Source of the DNA: Blastobasis lacticolella
Taxonomy: Eukaryota > Arthropoda > Insecta > Lepidoptera > Blastobasidae
Assembly: GCA_905147135.1 (NCBI GenBank)
Contig: LR990045.1
Span: 15,104,173 to 15,168,172 of the forward strand
Direction of reading: 5' to 3'
DNA length: 64,000 nucleotides
Shown: positions 50,901 through 60,600 of the stretch, one piece after another
Position numbering within the stretch: position 1 is the stretch's first letter
Layout of the letters: the number at the start of each line of letters is the position of its first letter
Notes under the pieces: model-generated
Database searches by the model: none
Told to the model about the DNA's origin: nothing
What the model saw: the letters and a program-made list of their open reading frames with translations, nothing else
Made by a program: the position numbers and the translations under genes

Positions 50901-53276
50901 ATTCTTGTTTGAATTGAAAACATAAATGTTCATAAAGTGATCTCATGAATCGGCATCATAAAAGGTAGGTATAGAAACCATATGATCGGCACTTGGTAAA
51001 CCGCACTTCATAAAGGACGATTTTCCCTTGCAATATTTTAAGAACTTTATTACATTGATTTCACGGGAAGTTTCGTCAAAACCGATAAACCACTTTTCAG
51101 CCTAGGGCCTCGCTAGGCTCGCAAGGCTCTCGCGCTGTAACATCTCGAATTCGACATTGTTTGTAGCTAAACAAATAAACATCTTGGCGTTAATATCCCG
51201 GTTGTGTTTATATCCCGGCAAGGGCCCGGCGTCCGCCTCCACCAAGATCCAGGTTTTGGCAGATCAGGTAATTGAGAAACGCAAACAGGAAAAGGACTCA
51301 CGGCACCCTCTCTATGGTCAGGAACCTACTGTCAAGAGATTGAAAAGCCGATCCAGTTTCTTGACGACCACCACTGCCTGTAAAAGTGACGCCCCCACAG
51401 CCAGAAGAAACCTGTGGATCACTAAATTTTCCAATCCCGCCTTTATCCCTCCTACTGAAAAGCTCCCACCCGGAAACAAACTTCCGTGGCCAACCTGGAA
51501 GGCGTTAAATAGGCTGCGAACCCAGGTGGGCCGATGCAAAGAGAATCTCTTTAAGTGGGGATATACAAATGACAGTTCTCAGTGCGACTGTGGCATATCT
51601 CCGCAAACTATGGACCACCTCGTTTCATGCTCGGCGTGCCCTAAAACTTGTACCATGGAGGACTTGTTTAAGGCCAGTTCAAACGCTGTATCCGTCGCCG
51701 AATACTGGGCGAATAAAGTATAAGTGAGAGTTTTAGTCCATCGACTCGATAAGAAGAAGGTAATTATAGTAGGGCAACTACCATCTGACCTCCATGACCC
51801 TGCTACCAGGGGAACCTGCTTCTAGCTAAATATCTCTATAAAAATGTAATTTAAAACGATCTTCGATAATAAACGACTAGCGTAAATCTTTGAGTATTAT
51901 ACCTTTTTTGCTAGCAATAGAGATTTAGAGAATTTTAATAGATATTCTATTTGTTGCTAAAGAAAATATTGAATTCTACTGTCTGTACAGGAATCCCGCG
52001 AATCCCTCCACGGCGCCGCCCGCCGCGGGGACCTGACCGCGGTCCGTGCATCCGTGTCCGCGGAGGGCGGCCGCACGCTAGCACGCACACGGAACACCTT
52101 CGGCCGCACCGTGCTGCACGTGGCCGTGCTCGCGCAGCACGAGGACGTGGTCGCGTACCTCGCGCAGACGTGCCCCGAGCTGCTGAGGGTCGGGGATAAC
52201 GTGAGTATTAGCGCACTGATAACCAGCGCCACTGCGTCAACTTTGGCATTATGCTGAGTGCGGCCCATGCACTTCTCCATGATACAGCGAAGATATGCCC
52301 AGAACTGGATAGGCAACAGTCAATGAGAGACCCCCTGTAACCGATTTCTTGGACGATACCTCAAACAACGTAGTACGTAGTACGACCATAGCGTGACCGT
52401 AGCATGATCGTAGCACCACCTACTGCACTATCTGTTGGCGATTTGCAAAATACTTCATCCAAGTGGCGGGAATTTTTTACAAAATAGTTCGCAACCAAGT
52501 ATGCAACCATGGAATACAATACTATCAAAATTAGAGCTTAACACACTATATTTTAGGGTTAATGCTAAATGTGACATTCACTATCAGGCTACCGAACTAC
52601 TACGAAATCGATATCGATTGTGTACCATGCCACTGCCCCATTAATGAGCCCATTAACGTAGATTTGAAATCACCGTTTTATTGGCAATTTATTTTGATCG
52701 ATTCTCAAGACATTCAAATTTTCATTAATTTAATTTAAATAATTTAAATTAATACATTTTAATTTTAACATACGTAATATCTTTCTGCTTCATAGAGCGG
52801 CGTTTCTGTTGCACACGTAGGATTTCCTTACATTACATTTCGATTAGGCAATACGAAGTCGAAACTAGCAGATATGCAATATTTACTGCCGAGTATAAGG
52901 ATTAAAGAATTTCGGGCAATTGAATGCAAGCCTATTCATAATAAAAAGAAATAGTACAATTCCTACCTTGTACAACGATATCTGAAGTGTTCATTTGTAT
53001 AAGGCACGAATGACAGGCCCAGTCCATGCCGCGTGCTATATAGTCTTTCCGAGACTGACAATTAAATTACATTGGCTCCTTTTGCATGGTTTCCAGCTGG
53101 AACGCACTCCGCTGCACTACGCGATGGGAGTGGAGAAGATCGAGTCGCTGAGCAGGCTGCTCATACGCGCCGGCGCCAAACGCGTCCTCAAGGATCTGAA
53201 GGGCCGCCAACCGTCCTACTACTTTATGAACAAGTCGGATATATTAAGATTGAAAGAGGAAGAGGAAGTATATTAA
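48000..53276 (+). CDS. Dpy-30-motif ankyrin-repeat protein
   Basis: Six exons join in phase: 48000-48179, 48724-48912, 50163-50367, 50605-50756, 51991-52200 and 53097-53276, giving 371 aa. The N-terminus has 'YMNDVFLALGDPLIKGLTEV' followed by 'KPKDPVAFLASFLHNF', which fits the Dpy-30/RIIa-like dimerisation helices. Exon 2 is a Pro/Ala-rich linker. Ankyrin repeats follow: 'RYVLHLAARGNTQKIMELLM', 'SRESLHGAARRGDLTAV', 'FGRTVLHVAVLAQHEDVVAY' and 'ERTPLHYAMGVEKIESLSRL'. Module order and exon borders match modules B and C of the upstream fusion gene, so the two are tandem paralogues. It ends in 'LKEEEEVY', with no kinase domain. Dpy-30 motifs anchor proteins in histone methyltransferase complexes and in flagellar radial spokes and related complexes; the latter is more likely here, by inference. 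Confidence 0.85.
48840..49669 (+). repeat. Nine-copy, about 95-bp tandem array across an exon end
   Basis: The last 54 coding bases of exon 2 plus about 41 bases of intron are repeated. Donor-like GT positions are at 48913, 49008, 49103, 49197, 49292, 49387, 49482, 49577 and 49670. Each of the eight extra units has exactly 54 bases with no stop in the exon's frame, encoding variants of 'PEASPDVPKAAFSSAS'. All eight have a GT donor context, and seven of eight keep AG just before the 54-base part. They may be cassette mini-exons or simple duplications. Confidence 0.85.
49850..49985 (-). repeat. Jockey-like LINE tail
   Basis: In reverse orientation, 'cactaaggtggcaaacaat', 'gtcaccgcagcctatgg' and 'aataccaggggtatcac' match the 3' end of the Jockey-like family. 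A nearby mirrored piece ('ccttagtggaacataagag') gives a small hairpin. Confidence 0.55.
51181..51825 (-). repeat. tRNA-Thr-type SINE split by a LINE insertion
   Basis: The SINE tail lies at 51181-51270 and its continuation at 51761-51825 ('ccatctgacctccatgaccc'). The inserted block between is flanked by 'ggtaatt' on both sides, a 7-bp target duplication. The tRNA head is missing. Confidence 0.75.
51271..51760 (+). pseudogene. 5'-truncated LINE ORF2 C-terminus
   Basis: The frame up to a TAA at 51721 encodes 'RLRTQVGRCKENLFKWGYTN', then 'CDCGISPQTMDHLVSCSACP' and 'EDLFKASSNAVSVAEYW'. The Cys-x-Cys...His...Cys knuckle and the final helix are typical of the end of a non-LTR retrotransposon ORF2. 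An AAGAAGAAG tail follows. It is inserted in a SINE and is much younger-looking than its host. Confidence 0.75.
52201..53096 (+). other. Intron, AT-rich, nothing recognised
   Basis: This is the intron between the last two exons of the Dpy-30/ankyrin gene. No repeat family or coding signal was recognised. Confidence 0.5.
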
Positions 53277-54274
53277 AAAAGAATTACGAATCACCAACAT
53301 TTCTTGATACAGGAGGTATGAATTGTACTAAGGTATCCATAGGGACACTAGGGACACGCGTGGGTCAAACTAGCGGCATATAGAAGAGAATATATATTGA
53401 CGCGGTATTGCAAAGTAAGTACATACTACCCGTTTGGGTTAGGTTGCTGCTGTTGCTTGTAGCGTCAGTTGTTCAGAAGAAAAAATGTAGGTCAATGCGA
53501 ACATAACCAACATACGATGATATTTTATATATAAAACGGCATATGCCATCCCATCCACCATGCCTAAAGTACGTTTCGTACGTTTAAAAAGAAAAAAAAA
53601 GCATGATAATCACTATTACCCACAGAAATCTAAATAAATTGAGTTATGCCTGCGAGTGTTCCCTGATCATTATAATCTGGACGCCTTTAAGGCTAGAGTA
53701 CATAGGCTGTTCCTACAGGCATGCTCCATCTTCGGCCGCAACGTCACTTACCACCAGGTGAAATAGTGGTCAAATGCCTGACAAGTTCAATAAAAAGAAA
53801 TATAGATTCTTCATGACATTTCTGTGGACAGTGCTTACCATTGTCGTGCAACGTATTGTCGTCCCATTGAAACGTATTTTACGATAACTGATAAACTGAT
53901 AACCTGACACAATATTTTCTATTCATGTTATTGTCAGAAAGATCTGGAAAGATTGGCCAAATGTCTAAATATTTCAGAGAAATGTAGCTAGCAAGTTGTC
54001 CAACAACAGTGATTGATTGAGTAGGCTTACCGATTGATATTCGAACTGCAGATAGTTTTAGTTGCTTCTTAAATTCGCACTTTGCAACTCGCAATACTTT
54101 ATAATTACATACTTACCTACTTATATACTAGAAAATAAATTACTAGAAAGTGTGCCGAATGTTAACGAGTAGCGTTTGAAATTTTTCTATGATATAGAAC
54201 TATGTCTTAATCTACACAAATTTGTACTTCATGGGACCCGAAATTTGAATATAGGTACCTAAGCGTAACAAATT

Positions 54275-54280
54275 AATAAA
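54275..54280 (+). terminator. AATAAA candidate, plus strand
   Basis: Possible 3' end of the Dpy-30/ankyrin gene, about 1 kb after its stop. A nearer AATAAA lies around 53790 ('ttcaataaaaag'). Confidence 0.4.
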
Positions 54281-54304
54281 AGTATGTCACTAAGAGAAGT
54301 TGTT

Positions 54305-54310
54305 TTTATT
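54305..54310 (-). terminator. AATAAA candidate, minus strand
   Basis: TTTATT on the plus strand is AATAAA for the convergent CCDC34-like gene, about 370 bases past its stop. It lies 25 bases from the plus-strand signal at 54275. Confidence 0.4.
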
Positions 54311-54678
54311 TCATCTAGAACAAGAACGACCTCGAGGTTAAAATTAAAACACAATATGAACACAAAAATAACTACAACAAAACATTAATCTAAAATCGAA
54401 AATTTACTCTAAAACATAACGCTCATTTTTATATAAATAGCTACAGATATTTAATTACAGCATCGAAACTCGTAGCGCAAGAGGGGAGTCCCCGATGAAT
54501 CGGAACGTACGACTTAACACGTACGGAGTCGTCCACTACGGTCGGCACTCGATGGCACAATTACTAAACTATTAATTATGTAACACTGGCACTAGGTAAA
54601 ATATCAATAAGTAAATCGATTATGGTATAAATAATAATAATAAAAAAACAATCCGGCGGCTCCTTGCAGGGCTCCACT

Positions 54679-57600
54679 TCAGGTCTCCGACTGCCACGGG
54701 ACGGGGTTTATGTACATCTGCGACACCGAGCCGCGCATGCCTGTGACAACAGACATATTACTCTGGTGCCTTCAACAATGTGATCATCTGTCTGCACATT
54801 GTAAATCCTGGATTTGAAATTTATTTTATAAATGTTCACCGATATTTCCTTTCAGACTTGCACAGGTTACCCTATATTGTTGAATAGGGAAAAAATCCCT
54901 TTATTTGACATTTAAGTCGATTAAATAACAGATGAGGGCAGATTATATCCATGGCAAATCCATAGTTGGACTAGGGTGAGAGTAAGCAACCCATATGTTT
55001 TTATTTGAGTCATATTCTCCAGTGGCCGTGTGGTGTCCGGCAGAGTAGAATAGCACCAACGCCTTACACTTGTGGGTGTCGTACAAGGCGTCTAATGTTT
55101 TCGATGCATAAGATGTAGATCTCCGTAGGCTGAAAAATGGGCAGCAGCGTTTTCCGTTGTTATATTTATGTCGCAGCCATCTGGTTTCGTCAGCCATTTA
55201 ATGAGATGGCTAGTCCGTTAACTAAAGGCCGGCATTCAATATAATGGCTGAAGGACAACTAGCCAAGTAGTTGAAAATAACGTTCAGCTATGTGTCCAAA
55301 CATTATTTAGCCGTTTTGTTTAATAGGATATAGATGTTTGGTTAGAGTGGCCATGAGTTCATAACTTAAATTAATATAATCTAAATAATCGTGGACAAAT
55401 TCACACAGCGCCATCTAGCCCCAAACTAAGCAAAGCTTGTATTATGGGTGCTAGCTAAATGATATACTACTTATATACTTTTTAAATACATACTTATTAT
55501 ACATAGAACACCCAGAACCAGAACAGAAATTAAAATTCTTGCGTGGTTGACTGGCATGTTGACCACTGAACCACTCAGGTCATCATTTATAACCTTATTT
55601 AACATAAAAAGGGAACTAATTATTAGAACCATTATTATTTTATTAAGAAATTATTAATGGCAACAAATTCAGTAAAAATACAATTAATTGTATTGCGAGT
55701 ACCTATAACATTTATAGTTGTTAACACTCAAAACTTTAAACTTAATCTAATTATAGGTAAGTATAAAAAGAAAATAAACAAATTAGGTTATCTTTATTCT
55801 TACGTAAAAACATGAAAGTACAATTTAAATTCAGTTTAAAATGAAAAAATTACAAAAATATTAGTTGCTGTGAACGTTGAGTGTTGCTAGTTCAATTAAC
55901 GATCGGCCTAGGCGTTCAATTGAATGCCGACGTTTACGAAACGGACTAGTCATCTTATTAAATGGGTGATTTAACCAGATGGCTGCGACATTTATATCAC
56001 TGCGATCCCGGACCCACCCCTGCCAAGCTTGCAGATTATGGCAATAACCTTTCTTTTCGCGGGAGAGGCGCTAAGTCCTGCAGTGGACTGTTATGGGCTG
56101 TTATGATGATTCTCCAAAATAACAGATGAGGAAAGATATTTCTGTGACCGGTCTTAGACCTGAGTCGCTGTCCTAATAGGTAATAGGAGACCTCTAAAGC
56201 GCCCTTGGCACGACCGTTGCCAATTAGGACAGCGTTTTAATGGATGATGTATGCAGCCTCTCACTGAGCTCGCCCTGGTTGAGCGGCACGGGCAGCGGCT
56301 TGTTCTTGCTGGTGCGCAGCCAGTCGCGGTAGGCGCGCTCGCCGGCGCCGCGCCGCCGCTCGTTGTCGACGGCGGCGCGCGCCGCGCGGCGCTCTTCGCG
56401 GGTCTTCATCTCTATACGGTTAATGTTAAGGAAATGGTTCGATATTGAATTAAATGTGTTACATAGCAGACAATAAGGGCAACCACGATTATTACTGTGA
56501 GGGAGGCGTCAGTCACAATTACCGCAGTGTCTCAAGACGTGTGTGTTGCCACGGAACAGAAACGTGGCCGCTCACCATGGGCCTTATAAGAAAGCTCACT
56601 GTTACCCAAAGGTCAATGGAAAGGGCTATGCTCGGAGTCTCGTTGCACGATCGAATCAGAAATGAGGAGATCCGTAAGTGGACCAAGGTCACCGACATAG
56701 CCCTAAGTTTTGCCAGGCTAAAGTGGCAGTGCACAGGGCACATAGCTCGAAGAACCGCTGGGGCAGTAAAGTTCTCGAGGGGCGACCACGTACCGGAAGA
56801 CGCAGCGTGGGTAGGCCAGGCCTCCCACAAGGTGGACCGACGACCCGGTAAAGATGGCAGGTACCAGGTGGATGCAGAAGGCACTGGACTGGCCTTTGTG
56901 GAGATCTCTAAGGGAGGCCTATGCCCAGCAGTGGGCGTCTTTCGGCTAATATAATGGTGATAAGGCGTCAGTTCTTCAGTAATCAGTATAGTTTCCGCAG
57001 CGGCGGCATGTTTTCCATTTGACGCCACATTCAGTATTCTACATTGTTTTGTCTTTTTTCTATTGAAACGTACCTACTTTATACAACTGCATGCAACGGA
57101 AGCACCTACACGACGCGGCAACGTTTTGAATATGTAGGTAGTCATCGCCATCTTCGTTTTTTTTAAATGACGATTATAATAACTAAAAATGGCCTCGAAC
57201 AAGTCGTAAATATTATAAAATTAAAATTCTATCGGTATCTGGTGCCGGTAGTATAAAACAAAGTCGCTTTCCGCCGTCTGTCCCAATGTAACTGAGCATA
57301 TATCTATGTATGTATCTGTATATCTATCTATGATCTGTCCAAACTGACTTGTCTTATTAAGTGAACAAATAATGCCCAAAATCAAGACTTTTCGTATCAA
57401 TCACGCTACGTACATTGTGTATATATGTTTTAAATTATATAAGAAACACATAGAATGTGAATTTCTATTAATACTGCTGCACATTATCTATTTAAAAATA
57501 TAATTTCCTTAACCAAATAAGACAAGTCAGTTTGGACAGATACTATGTGCGCTTAGATCTTTTAAACTACGCATCGGATTTTAATTCGGTTTTTAACAAT

Positions 57601-60600
57601 AGGTAGAGTGTTTCAAGAGGAAGGTAAAAAGTAAAGTAGGTGTACGCGACCGAAGTCGCGTCACATCCACGAGTAGATAGTTGTGTTCGAAAACTACCAA
57701 CAGTTGTAAGCAAATCTTAAACTTCAATTAGGTCGATCTACCTTTGATTTTCTCCTCCTTCTTGCGCGCCCACTCGCCGAGTTTTTCGTCGCGCTCGTGC
57801 TCACGCTGCCCGCGCTCGTGCTCCTCGCGCTGCTGCACCCTATAGTGCTGCATTATGTCGTCGGCCTTGCGCCGCTCGCCCTGGGCGCGTTTGTGCTGCA
57901 GCCAGCGCCTATAGGACTCCTCGCGCTGCTCCGGCGTCGTGGTCGGCACTAGAGGCCGCTTGACTTGCTGCGTGCGCAGCTTATCGCGTTTCTGTCGACA
58001 ACGTCGCCACCGTCCGAACGGTTAATTTCAGCTTCTGTCAGGGTCCGTGTACCTTCTCTTCTTCCGCCGCTTCGACCGATTTTTTACAGTACTTAGGTAC
58101 CTACAACCTTTTTGTAAAACGATCTGACTAAATGAGAGAGTTGTTGTTTCTATTAGACAGTGTTTTGGGCGCATCACACCTCTGACGCAATCATACCTAC
58201 ACAGTAGTCTTGCACAAACTGTTATTTGACAAACCTGTAAGTTGTTACTTGTAATTTGGCTGATCACTTATAAACAGTCTACGGAAAGACCTATCGTGTT
58301 GGAGAACTTATTTAAATACCTAGAGGGAATGATTGTCTTATTGGCTATCAAACCGCGAAAACCTAATTAAAATTGATGACACATTAACATTGAGGTACAT
58401 TAGTTTAACATTAACCGATGCTCTTATGGTGAGGGAAAACATCGTGAGGATACCTGCACATTCAGGAAACTGATGTGTATCGATCGATGTGTATGATCGT
58501 AGTCAAGGCGGATCCCGGACCCTTGCGGCGCGACAGTAGAACCGAGATATTCACGCCAAGATGATTTAATGTAAGAATATACGGTCGAAAGAACTTTAGT
58601 GACGTACTCAAGAGTAAGGCAAGCGCAGTATAGGATGCCTTTCGGCCAAGTGGATCGACGATTTAAAAGGTTGCAAGTGAACGCTAGCGGCAAGCCGCCG
58701 ACGACAGGCTTTACTGGTCCTCGTTGGGGAGGCCTACGTCCAGATGAGCAGTTGACAAGTATAAACTGATGATGATGATGAAGATGAGAGTATGCAGCAT
58801 TCCAACTTTATGCTATATTCGCAAAAACTTTGAACGGTGAATACTCAATAGGTACCTAGGTAAAGAAAGAGTAGCGTGCGAAATGAAAGTATGCGAATTG
58901 TAATTAGCCAAAAAGGAGGAACCCAGACAGCAAATCAAAAGCAGACTAAACAAAGATAATTTTGACAAACGAGCAGGCAGCGCATTTTATGAAGTGGTAA
59001 GGGATTGTCATAACATCTACAGTTCACACGATTTCATGATCTATACATAGAATAAAACAAATCGCTTCCCGCCGTCAGTCCCTATGTATCTACGTAGGAT
59101 TAGATATTTTAAACTACGCAACAGATTTTAATGCGGTATTGAACCATAGATACAGTGATTAAAGATAAGGGTTTATAAGCAAGAAAAAAAGGTAGGTAGG
59201 GGCAAAGTAGATGTACGCGAACGAAGTCGCGCCGGGACCACTAGTGTTACAATAAAAACCAATGAGAACCCAGTATAAAAGATGCCTCTTGCCTGGAATA
59301 AATTTTTGCATTGTCTACCACAACCCCCAAACCAAAAGACAACTATGCAACTGTATACGGTACTGGTATATGACCTTCTTTGCTACTGTACATTCAGAAT
59401 TCAAAGAAAGAAGTATATGACCACGTCAGATTTGATTGTGTCAATATGTTTTATGTGCTTGATTTGATTGAATAAAGCCTAAATTATACGATAAGAGCTT
59501 ATTTATTACTACAATATATACTTATATACAGGATTGCACTGAGAATGACACGTCTATAAAGGAACTCGATTCACATAGAAGTAGAAGTCATTGTCGATTC
59601 ATTATTTCTGAAGCCGCTTAACGAAGTATACTCCAGGCATAGACTTGCAAAAGGATCGCAACAACCGGGTGAGTCCACCGATCAGTATTTACAAGCATTG
59701 AAGCTCCTCTCAAAGGAATGCAATTTTAAGCAAGTAACCGCGGAACTAAACGAAAGTGAATTTATTACAGACGCTTTCATTGCTGGGCTCTCATCGTCGC
59801 TAGTACGTCAAAGTTTGCTAGAAAACAACTCTCTCACTTTAGATGATGCTTTTAAGAAGGCCCGCGCTCTTAAGATGGCTCGGCTACACAATGACGATTA
59901 TCGACAAGCAAGCTCTACTACTTCTTTTATTAATGCAGTATCTACTAACAATCAGAGTGCTACCATCCAAGAACAGTGCTATTTCTGTGGGAATAAAAGA
60001 CATGCGCGCCGTAACTGTCCTGCTGCCAGTAGTACCTGTCTTAAATGCGGAAAGAGAGGACATTTTGCGAAAGTTTGCAAAGGTGCGGTACTTTAACATA
60101 ATGCAGTTGCTTCACAAAATGAACCAACCCAAGACACCGAGAACGGTAAATGCCAACAAAGTATATCTTGTATAGTGGCCGCAACAACCGAACTAAACGA
60201 AGCTATAGTATTAGTTACAGTAAACGGTTTATTTACAGCCAAAGCGTTGATCGACACGGGGAGTACAGCGAGTTTCATAGACAGTCGCATAACTCATCAA
60301 CACGGACTCCAAACGAGTTCTACTGTCTTCAACTGTCTGCTTATTTCCGAATCTAGGGCCAGACTGCAAACCAATAGCTATGAAGTCGCGCAGGTTCTCA
60401 GACTGTGACATGCAGTTTATTGGAGCCGAGATAAAGAAAATACTATATGAAGGGATAATAGAAGCTAGCTGGTACGCCCTGAAGGGCGTAAGTGCTCATA
60501 ACAACACATAAAACCCACAAAGAAAGAATGTGTATAGATTACTCGCAAATGGTAAACAGATATACGCAGTTGGACGCGTAACCTTTGCCCAGTATTAAAC

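Larger units (their letters stand above)
55020..56112 (-). repeat. Interspersed repeat family R, interrupted copy
   Basis: Reverse-oriented family R occupies 55020-55169 and resumes at 55990-56112. An 820-bp TIR element is inserted between, with a 6-bp duplication atttat on each side. Confidence 0.75.
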
